A stretch of DNA of 64,000 nt from Arsenophonus nilaparvatae (GTDB lineage: Bacteria; Pseudomonadota; Gammaproteobacteria; Enterobacterales; Enterobacteriaceae). The translations under genes and the position numbers were made by a program. The stretch lies in NCBI RefSeq assembly GCF_000757905.1, contig NZ_JRLH01000016.1; one strand, 5' to 3'. This document shows, piece by piece, positions 35,277 to 48,057 of the stretch; positions within the stretch are counted from its first letter, which is position 1; each line of letters starts with the position of its first letter. Below the pieces are notes generated by a model, which worked only from the letters and a program-made list of their open reading frames with translations, was not told where the DNA came from and made no database searches.

Positions 35277-36350
35277 ATGGATCCAATGGAAATATGGTTA
35301 CGTATGAGAATGGTCTCTCATCTTTCAACTGTCAATGCTGCTGTTATTGTAGAGAAACTTATTGCATTAAATAATGTTAAAATTGCTTCTCTTCGGGCAT
35401 GTGGGTTATCACCGAATCAATGTATACAATTTACTCATGCAAATTCAAAAGCTATTTATGCGGCAATGAAATGGCTTGATGTAAGCGAGCATAAACTCAT
35501 TACGTTATCCGATCCAAATTATCCATATTTATTAAAACAGATATATTCGCCACCAATTATACTCTTCGTTGCTGGTAAAGAGAAAGCGCTTTCTTCTACT
35601 CAAATTGCTTTGGTAGGGAGTCGTTATAATGATTTTTATGGTGAGAAATGGGCTCAAATATTTAGTCAAGAACTGGTACATCACAAATTTACAATTACCA
35701 GTGGTTTAGCAATAGGTATTGATGGAATTAGCCATAAAACTGCATTAAAACATGATGGAATAACTGTTGCTGTATTAGGTAGTGGTTTAAATAAATTATA
35801 TCCAACCCAACATATTAGTTTGGCGGATAAAATTAAGGAGCAAGGGGCGTTAGTATCAGAATATCTACCAGATACTCCTCCATTAGCCAAGAATTTTCCG
35901 CGTCGAAATCGTATAATTAGTGGCTTAAGTAAAGCAGTCGTTGTGATTGAGGCTGGATTAAAAAGTGGTTCATTAATTACAGCTAAATGTGCATTGGAGC
36001 AAGGTAAAGATATTTTTGCCTTACCAGGTGCGTTAGGAAATACCTTATATGAAGGTAATCACTGGTTAATTCAACAGGGGGCTTATTTAGCCTCGTCGCC
36101 TCAAGATGTTATTGAATATTTAAACAGTGGACTACAATGGTTACTAGAAAATAAAATCCTATCTGATAATCTATCGATCGATAATTCTATGAATAATATA
36201 TTGCGTTATATTAATTATGAACCAACGCCTATAGATTTAATTGCTGAAAGAAGTGGCTTATCAATTACTGAGGTATCTGCTCAATTATTGGAATTTGAAT
36301 TGATGAGTAAAATTATCTTTGTGTCTGGTGGATATATTAGAGTTGAGTAA
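35277..36350 (+). CDS. dprA: DprA/Smf, single-strand DNA-binding RecA loader
   Basis: About 357 residues (E. coli 374). It contains an N-terminal SAM-like domain, a Rossmann-fold DprA core with GSRYNDFYGEKW, TSGLAIGIDGISH, FPRRNRIISGLS and SGSLITAKCALEQGK, and a C-terminal winged helix (about 305-357). In competent bacteria it protects incoming ssDNA and loads RecA; in enterobacteria the role is less clear. I chose ATG 35277 (GGAAAG upstream, protein starts near the E. coli EIWLRL motif). The longer TTG frame from 35220 adds non-homologous residues and is rejected. Confidence 0.93.
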   Translation: MDPMEIWLRMRMVSHLSTVNAAVIVEKLIALNNVKIASLRACGLSPNQCIQFTHANSKAIYAAMKWLDVSEHKLITLSDPNYPYLLKQIYSPPIILFVAGKEKALSSTQIALVGSRYNDFYGEKWAQIFSQELVHHKFTITSGLAIGIDGISHKTALKHDGITVAVLGSGLNKLYPTQHISLADKIKEQGALVSEYLPDTPPLAKNFPRRNRIISGLSKAVVVIEAGLKSGSLITAKCALEQGKDIFALPGALGNTLYEGNHWLIQQGAYLASSPQDVIEYLNSGLQWLLENKILSDNLSIDNSMNNILRYINYEPTPIDLIAERSGLSITEVSAQLLEFELMSKIIFVSGGYIRVE

Positions 36351-36360
36351 TTAAAGTGAG

Positions 36361-36909
36361 ATGAGCATGCAAAAGCCAACCCTTTTTAGAAAAATGGCAG
36401 GTGAAGATAAGGAGCATTGCCCTAAATGTCAAAGTGAACTTATTATTCGAAATGGGGGCTATGGGCCTTTTGTAGCTTGCTCTAACTATCCTAAATGTGA
36501 TTATGTTCGGCCATTAAAACAAGCAGCAGACAGCCAAATAATTAAAGAATTACCGGATTATTTTTGTCCCAAATGTGGGCATAATTTGGTGTTGAAGCAA
36601 GGACGCTTTGGTATGTTTATTGGTTGTAGTCATTATCCTAAATGTGAACATACAGAGTTAATTGATAAACCTGATGAAACATTAATTGAATGCCCACAGT
36701 GTCAAGGTGGTGAATTACTGCAAAGAACGTCACGTTTTGGCAAAGTATTTTATGGTTGTAATTGTTATCCTAAATGTCAATTTGTGCTGAATGCTAAACC
36801 AATTTCTGGTAAATGTTCTTTCTGTCAGTATCCATTATTAATAGAAAAAAAGGTTTCACAAAATATGAAAATATTTTGTGCAAATAAATTATGTAATAAA
36901 CAGCAGTAA
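36361..36909 (+). CDS. yrdD: YrdD, topoisomerase-type zinc-finger protein
   Basis: A 182-residue protein (E. coli 180) built from repeats of the zinc-finger seen at the C-terminus of topoisomerase I. Three clear units with CPKC or CPQC followed by GxFGxFxxCSxYPKC-like segments, plus a fourth partial one (CSFC). It probably binds single-stranded DNA; function unproven. It keeps its place between dprA and tsaC. The ATG follows dprA by 10 bp. An internal ATG two codons on is an alternative. Confidence 0.93.
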   Translation: MSMQKPTLFRKMAGEDKEHCPKCQSELIIRNGGYGPFVACSNYPKCDYVRPLKQAADSQIIKELPDYFCPKCGHNLVLKQGRFGMFIGCSHYPKCEHTELIDKPDETLIECPQCQGGELLQRTSRFGKVFYGCNCYPKCQFVLNAKPISGKCSFCQYPLLIEKKVSQNMKIFCANKLCNKQQ

Positions 36910-36933
36910 TAAAAATAAATGGAATAAATTGGT

Positions 36934-37503
36934 ATGGTTGATGAAATATCCCCTTCATTTCGGAATATTATTTTAGCGCTAAATGAAGGTAAAATTATAG
37001 CCTATCCGACAGAAGCTGTTTTTGGCCTCGGATGTGATCCTGATAACGATAAAGCAGTCCGTAAGTTATTATTATTAAAACAGCGTTCATTGAAAAAAGG
37101 ACTAATTTTAATAGCTGGAGACTATAAACAATTAACACCTTATATTGATGATAATAAATTAACTAATTTACAAAAAGAAATGATGCTTTCAACAGGGTCT
37201 GAGGTTATAACTTGGGTAGTGCCTGCTAGAAAAGACATACCAAAATGGTTAACAGGAAAATTTGATTCACTTGCGGTTCGTATTACAAATTTTGAATTAA
37301 TTAAAAAGCTTTGTTTTTTATATGGCAAACCATTGATTTCTACTAGTGCTAATTTAAATGGATTATCACCATGCAGAACAAAAGAAGAAGTTATTGCTCA
37401 GTTTAATGGCCAAGTATCCGTTTTAGAGGGTTCTGTTGGAGGACGTAAGAATCCATCTGAAATTCGAGATATAATGACAGGTCACTTGTATCGAAAAGGG
37501 TAA
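36934..37503 (+). CDS. tsaC: TsaC, threonylcarbamoyl-AMP synthase
   Basis: A 189-residue YrdC/Sua5-fold enzyme, E. coli length, that makes the activated intermediate for t6A37 of ANN-decoding tRNAs from threonine, bicarbonate and ATP. Substrate-site motifs AYPTEAVFGLGCDP and STSANLNG are intact. t6A occurs on the Ile and Thr tRNAs encoded nearby. Its TAA stop shares a base with the aroE ATG. Confidence 0.96.
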   Translation: MVDEISPSFRNIILALNEGKIIAYPTEAVFGLGCDPDNDKAVRKLLLLKQRSLKKGLILIAGDYKQLTPYIDDNKLTNLQKEMMLSTGSEVITWVVPARKDIPKWLTGKFDSLAVRITNFELIKKLCFLYGKPLISTSANLNGLSPCRTKEEVIAQFNGQVSVLEGSVGGRKNPSEIRDIMTGHLYRKG

Positions 37504-38330
37504 TGCAAATGGAAGAATTTGCGGTATTTGGAAATCCAGTAGTACATAGTAAATCACCACTTATTCATAAATTATTTGCTGAGCAAACTGGTATTAAATA
37601 TGAATATAGAAAAGTGCTAGTTCCTTTAAATAAATTTGAAGAAAAATTAGATGATTTTTTTTGCCGAGGAGGAAAGGGAGCAAATGTTACTTTACCCTTC
37701 AAGGAATTAGCCTACCATAAAGTTGATGAATTAACTGAACAAGCTCAAATATGTGGTTCAATTAATACTATCAAGAGGTTAGATAATCATAGACTACTTG
37801 GTGATAATACCGATGGAATAGGTTTAGTTTTAGATCTTGAGCGTTTGCGCTTTATTGAAAAGGGAATGCATATATTAGTAATTGGTGCTGGTGGTGCAGC
37901 ACGTGGTGTTATAGCTCCTATTTTAAATTATGGCTGTCGAATAACGATTACGAATCGAACATTTAGCAAAGCAGATAAACTAGCAAAACAATTTTCTGCT
38001 ATCGGGCATATTAATTCATTGATGTTGGAATCTATTCATTCCGCTGAGTATGATTTAGTGATTAATGCGACATCTTCTGGTGTTGCAGGGGAAGTTCCTG
38101 CTATTTCATCCAATATATTTAAGCAAAATGTTTTTTGTTATGACATGTTCTATCGATTAAATGAAACACCATTTTTAACATTAGCGAAAACCCACGGAGT
38201 ATTAAAATATGCTGATGGTATTGGTATGTTAGTCGGTCAGGCGGCTTTTGCTTTTAAACTATGGCACGGTAAATTACCTGATATTTCATCTGTATTACAG
38301 CGATTAAAAGAAAATGCTGACATAAATTAG
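37503..38330 (+). CDS. aroE: Shikimate dehydrogenase
   Basis: A 275-residue NADP-dependent enzyme (E. coli 272) reducing 3-dehydroshikimate to shikimate in aromatic amino acid synthesis. Substrate motifs HSKSPLIH, NVTLPFK (catalytic Lys) and DNTDG (catalytic Asp), the cofactor loop GAGGAARGV, and ADGIGMLVGQAAFAF near the end are all present. The start at 37503 overlaps the tsaC stop (TAATG); an ATG two codons later is equally possible. yrdB, which follows in E. coli, is absent. Confidence 0.96.
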   Translation: MQMEEFAVFGNPVVHSKSPLIHKLFAEQTGIKYEYRKVLVPLNKFEEKLDDFFCRGGKGANVTLPFKELAYHKVDELTEQAQICGSINTIKRLDNHRLLGDNTDGIGLVLDLERLRFIEKGMHILVIGAGGAARGVIAPILNYGCRITITNRTFSKADKLAKQFSAIGHINSLMLESIHSAEYDLVINATSSGVAGEVPAISSNIFKQNVFCYDMFYRLNETPFLTLAKTHGVLKYADGIGMLVGQAAFAFKLWHGKLPDISSVLQRLKENADIN

Positions 38331-38401
38331 TTGGTATATTATACGGAAAAAATGATAACGATATCAGGTAATAATTAAGGATAGCATCTTTAATAATACA
38401 C

Positions 38402-38932
38402 TTATAAGTAAGTATTTTTCCAATTGTCATAATTAGTTGCGGACTGAACTAAGCCTTCTAACTCTTCTGACGATAATTTTCTAATCTGTTTTACAGGACT
38501 ACCAATATATAAATAACCACTTTCTAATTTTTTGCCTTGAGTGACTAAACTACCTGCACCGATAACGACATCAGCCTCAATCTTTGCGCCATCTAAAATA
38601 ATTGAACCCATTCCAACCAAAGTTCGGTTACCAATAGTACATCCATGCAACATAACTTTGTGTCCAATGGTAACGTCTTCGCCAATAATAAGAGGATATC
38701 CTTGGGGATTAAGTTTATTCTTATGAGTAACATGAAGTACTGAACCATCTTGAATATTAGTTCTTGCTCCGATAGATATATAATTGACATCACCACGTAT
38801 GACAGTTAGTGGCCAAATACTTACATTATCAGAGATACGTACATCGCCAATTATCACAGCAGTTGGATCGATAAACACACTATTTCCAATAACAGGTTTT
38901 GAATGCAAATAAGGTCTTATATTAGAAGTCAT
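38402..38932 (-). CDS. yrdA: YrdA, gamma-carbonic-anhydrase-like hexapeptide protein
   Basis: A 176-residue left-handed beta-helix protein (E. coli YrdA 184). It has imperfect hexapeptide repeats and the metal-site histidines in LHVTHK and GHKVMLHGC. Related to gamma-carbonic anhydrases; catalytic activity of YrdA is not firmly known. I choose the ATG at 38932 (MTSNIRPYLHSKPVIG), which aligns with E. coli. The longer frame to 38974 adds 14 unrelated residues. Convergent with aroE and upstream of the rrn promoters, as next to E. coli rrnD. Confidence 0.93.
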   Translation of the reverse strand: MTSNIRPYLHSKPVIGNSVFIDPTAVIIGDVRISDNVSIWPLTVIRGDVNYISIGARTNIQDGSVLHVTHKNKLNPQGYPLIIGEDVTIGHKVMLHGCTIGNRTLVGMGSIILDGAKIEADVVIGAGSLVTQGKKLESGYLYIGSPVKQIRKLSSEELEGLVQSATNYDNWKNTYL

Positions 38933-39188
38933 TGCTATTTTTATCCTAAGTAAACTATTTGAATTAGTTAACAAACAGTGAATAGATAAATTTGTATTTT
39001 ATATTATTAAATATTCTTTTTAATCAAATGAAGTGAATTTATATCTAATAAAATACCATATAGTCTTATCTTTGAATTTTTTTAAATCATAAAGTTGAAT
39101 GGATACTATAAGATCTAGCTAATTTCGTAGAATTTTAATTCATTATGACGAAAATATATTCATATAAATTAAAAACGCAAAAAAATAG
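38933..39188. other. AT-rich intergenic region before the rrn promoters
   Basis: About 255 bp with no credible gene. The A/T-rich tracts just upstream of P1 (39150-39188) would suit an UP element and Fis sites, but no clear Fis consensus was identified by eye. Confidence 0.5.
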
Positions 39189-39326
39189 TTGAGTAAATTT
39201 TTAGGCGCTCTATAATGCGCCCCCACTGAGTCAGTATAGAATGAATCAATTGAATTGAATTTTCTTGACGCAGGGTAAAGAAAAGTAGAAATAACTACTT
39301 GACTTTACAGGTGAAAAGCGTAATAT
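39189..39326 (+). promoter_or_regulatory. rRNA operon promoters P1 and P2
   Basis: P1: TTGAGT (39189-39194), 16 bp, TATAAT (39211-39216), followed by a GC-rich discriminator GCGCCCCC typical of stringent control. P2: TTGACT (39299-39304), 16 bp, TAATAT (39321-39326). Spacing, order and 110-bp separation match enterobacterial rrn operons. Confidence 0.88.
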
Positions 39327-39351
39327 ACGCCACCTCGCGGCCTAGGTCGCA

Positions 39352-39363
39352 CGCTCTTTAACA
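39352..39363 (+). promoter_or_regulatory. rrn leader boxA
   Basis: CGCTCTTTAACA followed by AATTAATCAGACAATCTGTG matches the E. coli rrn leader boxA region. NusB-S10 bind it to assemble the antitermination complex. Confidence 0.85.
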
Positions 39364-39472
39364 ATTAATCAGACAATCTGTGTGGGCACTCGCAAGACAT
39401 CATCAAAAAATATTTGATTTTAAAGTCTTGAAGAGTGACAAAACAGTTAATTCATATATGAACTAATATGCA

Positions 39473-39545
39473 GTAACGTTATTTTGGACGGCAGCGGCGA
39501 AGGTGGTCAAACATCGGCAAAGCGGGTTGAATAAAAGGGCGTTAC
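39473..39545 (+). other. Extra hairpin segment in the 16S leader
   Basis: GTAACG (39473-39478) and CGTTAC (39540-39545) bracket about 60 nt that have no counterpart in the E. coli leader as I recall it, where the corresponding stretch runs straight into TTCTTTGAGC. It lies between the boxA region and the 16S 5' end. Function unknown. Confidence 0.4.
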
Positions 39546-39578
39546 GGTCAGTAAAACATTCTTTGAGCATCAAGCTTT

Positions 39579-40164
<586 letters not shown>

Positions 40165-40230
40165 CCTAGATAGATGGAATGTGAGTGTTCACACAGATTG
40201 TCTGATGAAGATTGAGCAGAAGGTATCATT

Positions 40231-40307
<77 letters not shown>

Positions 40308-40374
40308 ACATTGCTGACGGAAGTGGCTGAAAGGCAAGGTTAGCAGTAAGGTGTAATGATACGACAATCTTAAT

Positions 40375-40450
40375 GGGGCTATAGCTCAGCTGGGAGAGCG
40401 CCTGCTTTGCACGCAGGAGGTCAGCGGTTCGATCCCGCTTAGCTCCACCA
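40375..40450 (+). tRNA. alaT: tRNA-Ala (anticodon UGC)
   Basis: A 76-nt cloverleaf with encoded CCA; anticodon loop CTTTGCACG. Second spacer tRNA of an Ile-Ala type rRNA operon. Confidence 0.97.
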
Positions 40451-40518
40451 TATTGCAAGATAAAAATAGAAAAAAAGTTATTCAGAGCAGGCTGGCAACA
40501 GTATGCTGCGAATAATAA

Positions 40519-40530
40519 TGCTCTTTAACA
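40519..40530 (+). promoter_or_regulatory. Spacer boxA before 23S rRNA
   Basis: TGCTCTTTAACA followed by ATCTGGAACAAGCTG, the usual second boxA of rrn operons that renews antitermination across 23S. Confidence 0.85.
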
Positions 40531-40629
40531 ATCTGGAACAAGCTGAAAATTGAAACACACATTATTGAAAAAATAGTGTGGAGAACTCTCAAAACTCCAA
40601 TTTGAAGTGTTATTCAAATAGGCAGACGA

Positions 40630-40751
40630 GTAGCATGAGCGAGCAGGGTGAAATTTGCGGCGTAGGCGCGCAGTCAGCGCAGCGTACATAAGTACGTGAG
40701 CATGACGAGCACCGCACAACAAAAAATTTCGCACGGCGCAGCCATGACGCT
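40630..40751. repeat. ERIC-like imperfect palindrome in the 16S-23S spacer
   Basis: About 122 bp, much richer in GC than its surroundings. The centre CGTACATAAGTACG (40683-40696) followed by TGAGCATGACGAGC resembles the core of the enterobacterial repetitive intergenic consensus (TTACATAAGTAA...GGGTGAGCG). Outer arms are complementary: TGAAATTT at 40649 faces AAATTTCGC near 40724, and GCATGAGC (40633) faces GCCATGACGC (40741). ERICs are about 126-bp non-coding mobile palindromes found in transcribed spacers. Assigned by eye. Confidence 0.65.
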
Positions 40752-40788
40752 TCTCTATTATTTGATAAGAGACACCTTCGGGTTGTGA

Positions 40789-43691
<2,903 letters not shown>

Positions 43692-43844
43692 GACAACACC
43701 GAAGGTGTTTTTGGAGAGAGAATTTTAGCTTGTTTTGAGATTGAATCTGGTCGAATTTTGCTGAAGGCCGAGGTGTGTTTGCTACTGAGGTAGGTGAGCA
43801 GCCTGTAAGGCAGCGAAATGAGACGGGATAAATAGAAAAGAATT

Positions 43845-43964
43845 TGTCTGGCGGTAATAGCGCGGTGGTCCCACCTGACCCCATGCCGAACTCAGAAGTG
43901 AAATGCCGTAGCGCCGATGGTAGTGTGGGGTCTCCCCATGTGAGAGTAGGGAGCTGCCAGACTT
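43845..43964 (+). rRNA. rrf: 5S rRNA
   Basis: About 120 nt, from TGTCTGGCGGTAATAGCGCG to CTGCCAGACTT. The terminal helix (GTCTGGC with GCCAGAC) and the conserved CCGAACTCAGAAGTGAAA loop are present. Confidence 0.97.
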
Positions 43965-43980
43965 TGATTATGTTAAGAAA

Positions 43981-44000
43981 GCCACCTTTGGGTGGCTTTT
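43981..44000 (+). terminator. rrn operon terminator
   Basis: GCCACC (43981-43986), a TTTG loop, GGTGGC (43991-43996) then TTTTT, just after 5S. Confidence 0.92.
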
Positions 44001-44097
44001 TGACGTTTTATTGTTTGATTTTGTAACTCTTATCTATTCTCTATATATCTACATTAATAGACTATATAATTACTATATATTAATTGAGTTTTGATAT

Positions 44098-45138
44098 ATG
44101 CATTCTGATAATCATAATGAATTAAAAAAATATAATACTTTTAGTCTTGATGCTAAGGCAAAAGCAATATACTCGGCTACTTCAGTAGAAGAGTTGCTTA
44201 TGTTATGGAAAAATGCACGACTAAAAGGGTGGCCTATTTTATTATTGGGCGGCGGGAGTAATGTTCTCTTCATTAGTGACTTTGATGGCCTGGTTATTTT
44301 AAATCGAATTATGGCGTTAGAAATAACTGAATCAGCTAAGGAATGGTTTATTCATGTTGGCGCAGGAAATAATTGGCATCAATTGGTTGAAACACTTATA
44401 AAAAATGGCATCTATGGATTAGAAAATATGGCGTTAATTCCTGGATCTGTAGGGGCTGCGCCTATACAAAATATCGGTGCTTATGGTATGGAATTTAAAG
44501 ATGCATGTCATTATGTCGATATTGTTAATCTAAATAATGGTCAACAATATCGTTTGGATGCCGCTGAATGTCAATTTGGTTATCGGGATAGTATTTTTAA
44601 GCATAAATATCGTGAAAATTTTGCTATTGTTGCAGTTGGTCTGAAGCTTAACAAGCTATGGCAACCCAGATTAACCTATGCTGGTTTGACTTCCTTAGCA
44701 GCACAAACAGTGACAGCGGAAACTATCTTTGACGCTGTTTGTAAAATCCGGCAAAGTAAGTTACCTGATCCATTTTTGGTAGGAAATGCGGGTAGTTTTT
44801 TTAAAAATCCCGTTATTTCTAGTATGGCGGCAAATGAAATAAAGGCCCATTATCCTCGATGTCCAGAATATCCTCAAATTGATGGTACAGTAAAGCTTGC
44901 TGCTGGATGGCTCATTGATCAATGTGATCTAAAGGGTTATCAATGTGGTGGCGCGGCAGTACATAAGGAGCAAGCATTGATTTTAATTAATAAAAATAAT
45001 GCGACTGGAGAAGATATTGTAGATTTAGCCCGTTATATCCGAAAAAAGATTATAGAGAAATTTGCTATTACACTAGAACCAGAAGTGCGTTTTATTGGTA
45101 AATATGGTGAAGTAAATGCTATGGATGCTATTTCATGA
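44098..45138 (+). CDS. murB: MurB, UDP-N-acetylenolpyruvoylglucosamine reductase
   Basis: A 346-residue FAD enzyme (E. coli 342) that reduces enolpyruvyl-UDP-GlcNAc to UDP-MurNAc in peptidoglycan synthesis. FAD-binding motif LLGGGSNVLF, active-site GYRDSIFKH, NAGSFFKNP with the catalytic Ser, and LEPEVRFIG with the catalytic Glu are present. It overlaps birA by four bases (ATGA). In E. coli murB follows rrnB. Confidence 0.97.
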   Translation: MHSDNHNELKKYNTFSLDAKAKAIYSATSVEELLMLWKNARLKGWPILLLGGGSNVLFISDFDGLVILNRIMALEITESAKEWFIHVGAGNNWHQLVETLIKNGIYGLENMALIPGSVGAAPIQNIGAYGMEFKDACHYVDIVNLNNGQQYRLDAAECQFGYRDSIFKHKYRENFAIVAVGLKLNKLWQPRLTYAGLTSLAAQTVTAETIFDAVCKIRQSKLPDPFLVGNAGSFFKNPVISSMAANEIKAHYPRCPEYPQIDGTVKLAAGWLIDQCDLKGYQCGGAAVHKEQALILINKNNATGEDIVDLARYIRKKIIEKFAITLEPEVRFIGKYGEVNAMDAIS

Positions 45139-46097
45139 AAGATGTAACTATTCCTTTAAAACTCATCAAAATACTTTCTGATGGTAGTATACATTCAGGC
45201 GAGCAGTTGGGTGAATTACTTGGCATGACGCGAGCTGGTATTAATAAACACATTCACACACTACGTAAATGGGGTATTGAGGTTAATACTATTACTAGTA
45301 AGGGTTACCAACTTACTAGAAAAATGGATTTATTAGACTACGAGCGAATTTATGGTTTAGTGAGACGCGGAAATATAATAGTAAAACCGGTTATTAATTC
45401 TACCAATCAATATCTACTTGAGCGCATTGATCAATTAAGTTCTGGTGATGCTTGTGTTGCAGAATATCAAACAGCCGGTAGAGGGAGGCGTGGTCGATAT
45501 TGGGCTTCTCCTTTCGGCTGTAATCTTTATTTATCATTGTACTGGCATTTAGACCAAGGGCCGGCTGCTGCCATGGGTCTAAGCTTGGTTGCGGGGATTG
45601 TGATAGCTGAGACCCTTAATAAATTGAGCGGTAGTAATATAAAAGTTAAATGGCCTAATGATCTTTATCTTAATGAAAAAAAGCTTGCAGGTATTTTAAT
45701 TGAAATGGTAGGTAAAACTGGCGATGCGGCACATATTGTGATTGGTATTGGGCTTAATATTGCAATGAGTCGTAATTATGAAACAAATATTAATCAAGGA
45801 TGGATTAATCTTGAGCAGGCTGGTATTCAAATAGAAAGAAATGTGATCGCAGGTCAGATCATTATGGCATTACGTCATGAATTAGTGCAATTTGAGAAAT
45901 ATGGTCTTGTTCCTTTTATTAAGCGTTGGCTGGCGTTGGATAATTTTTTACATAAAAAAGTAAGATTACATATTGGTGATCACCTTGAAATCGGTATCGT
46001 GAAAGGTATTAATGAACACGGCGCAATTTTGTTAGAACAAAATGGTGAAATTGTTTCTTATATAGGTGGTGAAATTTCATTACGGCCAGATAATTAG
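45135..46097 (+). CDS. birA: BirA, biotin-protein ligase and bio operon repressor
   Basis: A 320-residue bifunctional protein (E. coli 321). A DNA-binding winged helix occupies about 1-60 (GEQLGELLGMTRAGINKHI), so repressor function is likely kept. The catalytic domain has GRGRRGRYWASPFG for biotinyl-AMP and KWPNDLYLNEKKLAGILIE. A C-terminal SH3-like domain follows. Its ATG overlaps the murB stop. Confidence 0.97.
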   Translation: MKDVTIPLKLIKILSDGSIHSGEQLGELLGMTRAGINKHIHTLRKWGIEVNTITSKGYQLTRKMDLLDYERIYGLVRRGNIIVKPVINSTNQYLLERIDQLSSGDACVAEYQTAGRGRRGRYWASPFGCNLYLSLYWHLDQGPAAAMGLSLVAGIVIAETLNKLSGSNIKVKWPNDLYLNEKKLAGILIEMVGKTGDAAHIVIGIGLNIAMSRNYETNINQGWINLEQAGIQIERNVIAGQIIMALRHELVQFEKYGLVPFIKRWLALDNFLHKKVRLHIGDHLEIGIVKGINEHGAILLEQNGEIVSYIGGEISLRPDN

Positions 46098-46138
46098 AAC
46101 AATTGAGTCGAAGCTAATCATCGACTCAATGTTTGAAA

Positions 46139-47092
46139 TTATTTTCTTAATCTAACATTTGTAATTGAATGATTAGAGCCTTTAGTCATGATCAAACTGG
46201 CTCTTTCTTTGGTTGGTATTATATTCTCTTCCAAATTTATTTTATTAATTTCTTCCCATATTGTTTTAGCTGTATTGATTGCTTCTTCTTGCTCTAATTT
46301 AGAATAATGGTAGAAATAGGCGTGAGGGTCGGAAAAAGCGCCTTGGCAAAATTTCAAAAATCGACTGATATACCATTTTTTCAATAAATTTTCCGGAGCA
46401 TCAACATAAATTGAAAAATCGACAAAGTCAGATACAAAAACATGATGGGGAGCATGCGGATAATCCATTCCGCTTTGCAAAACGTTTAAACCTTCCAAAA
46501 TAAGAATATCAGGCTGCTCAATCACTTGCTTTTTATCGGGAACGATATCATAAGTAAAATGGGAGTATACCGGAGCGGTAACCTGTTTGACTCCAGATTT
46601 TATATCAGAAACAAATTTTACTAAACGATGCATATCATAGGATTGCGGAAATCCTTTTTTCTTCATTATTCCACGTTCGTTTAAAATCTGATTTGGGTAT
46701 AAGAAACCATCTGTTGTAATAAGATCAACTTTACGATGCTCGGGCCACCGACTTAATAAAGTTTGTAATAGGCGAGCTGTGGTACTTTTACCAACTGCAA
46801 CACTGCCTGCAATACCGATAACATAAGGTACTTTAGTACCATTAGTACCTAAGAATTGTTGTAAAACTGTTTGTCTACGTAAATTTGAACTGATATAGAA
46901 ATTAAGTAGCCGTGAAATAGGAAGATAAATTTTATTTACTTCATCCATTGAAATTTCATCATTGATACCCTTCAGTTCCAGCAGCTCTTTATCCGTTAGT
47001 AGCTCTAGTGGAACAGAATCACGTAATGTTGCCCAATGTTCACGGTCAAATTCTAAATAAGGTGTTATTGAAAAGTTTTGTTGTTGTTTCAT
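46139..47092 (-). CDS. coaA: Pantothenate kinase, type I
   Basis: A 317-residue enzyme (E. coli 316) catalysing the first step of coenzyme A synthesis, feedback-inhibited by CoA. The P-loop GIAGSVAVGKSTTARLL is near residue 95; LITTDGFLYPN and DILILEGLNVLQ are family blocks. It is convergent with birA as in E. coli. Confidence 0.98.
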   Translation of the reverse strand: MKQQQNFSITPYLEFDREHWATLRDSVPLELLTDKELLELKGINDEISMDEVNKIYLPISRLLNFYISSNLRRQTVLQQFLGTNGTKVPYVIGIAGSVAVGKSTTARLLQTLLSRWPEHRKVDLITTDGFLYPNQILNERGIMKKKGFPQSYDMHRLVKFVSDIKSGVKQVTAPVYSHFTYDIVPDKKQVIEQPDILILEGLNVLQSGMDYPHAPHHVFVSDFVDFSIYVDAPENLLKKWYISRFLKFCQGAFSDPHAYFYHYSKLEQEEAINTAKTIWEEINKINLEENIIPTKERASLIMTKGSNHSITNVRLRK

Positions 47093-47446
47093 AAGTCAAC
47101 ATTTACCTGTGTACAGGTTGTCATAATCATTCATAACCAATAAAAAAATAGATTGCATAATAACGATTGAATATCTTTAGGCGTAGAGTTTTTTCTGTTT
47201 TTTTTGTATTAATTAAATAATTGATCACAATTCATCCGTTTTTTATTTTTAGCAATGAAATAATATTGTATGTTTTACGATACGTTTTTATTAGTGAGAA
47301 AAATTTGATGTCATTTTTCACTAGAGTAAATAGTAAATAAAAAATTTATACTGTTGAGTATTTAAACATTTACTATAGAAAAAAGCAGCAAAAAAGGTTA
47401 AAGTGAGTGTTTTATAAGCAAAAGAACAAATATTTTAATTTTTTTG
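47093..47446. other. AT-rich intergenic region coaA to tRNA operon
   Basis: About 350 bp with no credible gene. It should hold the coaA promoter (minus strand). No clear repeats or hairpins were seen. Confidence 0.5.
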
Positions 47447-47475
47447 TTGCAACATGCTCGTTCTCTACCTAGAAT
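47447..47475 (+). promoter_or_regulatory. Promoter of the tRNA-tufB operon
   Basis: TTGCAA (47447-47452), 17 bp, TAGAAT (47470-47475), with a GCGC discriminator typical of stable-RNA promoters, 14 bp before the first tRNA. Confidence 0.85.
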
Positions 47476-47489
47476 GCGCAGCACCTGAT

Positions 47490-47565
<76 letters not shown>

Positions 47566-47589
47566 TTAAAAATTTGGATATAAGTAAAA

Positions 47590-47674
<85 letters not shown>

Positions 47675-47771
47675 TAAGTTTCATCTTAAGTGTTCAGCTT
47701 AAAATGCTACCTCGATGCAAAATACTTAAGATAAAATTTGCAGCTGATTAAAGTCAGGTAGCCGAGTTCAT

Positions 47772-47847
<76 letters not shown>

Positions 47848-47853
47848 AGATGT

Positions 47854-47929
47854 GCTGATATAGCTCAGTTGGTAGAGCACACCCTTGGTAAGGGTGAGGT
47901 CGGCAGTTCGAATCTGCCTATCAGCACCA
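47854..47929 (+). tRNA. thrT: tRNA-Thr (anticodon GGU)
   Basis: A 76-nt cloverleaf with anticodon loop CTTGGTAAG and encoded CCA, six bases after tRNA-Gly and 128 bp before tufB. Confidence 0.97.
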
Positions 47930-48057
47930 CTCCTAGAATGTGTTCTTAATTGTTCCCTGATTTTTTTCCTGCGAAAAAACAAGCAACGAGTATATGACTT
48001 TTACTGCTTGGTTAATGTGGTGTAACCACCGATTCCGTGTCTTAGAGGGACAATCTA

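Noticed and set aside
40630..40751. Insertion sequence in the rRNA spacer
   Set aside because: No transposase frame, no target duplication; size, core motif and symmetry fit an ERIC-like element better.
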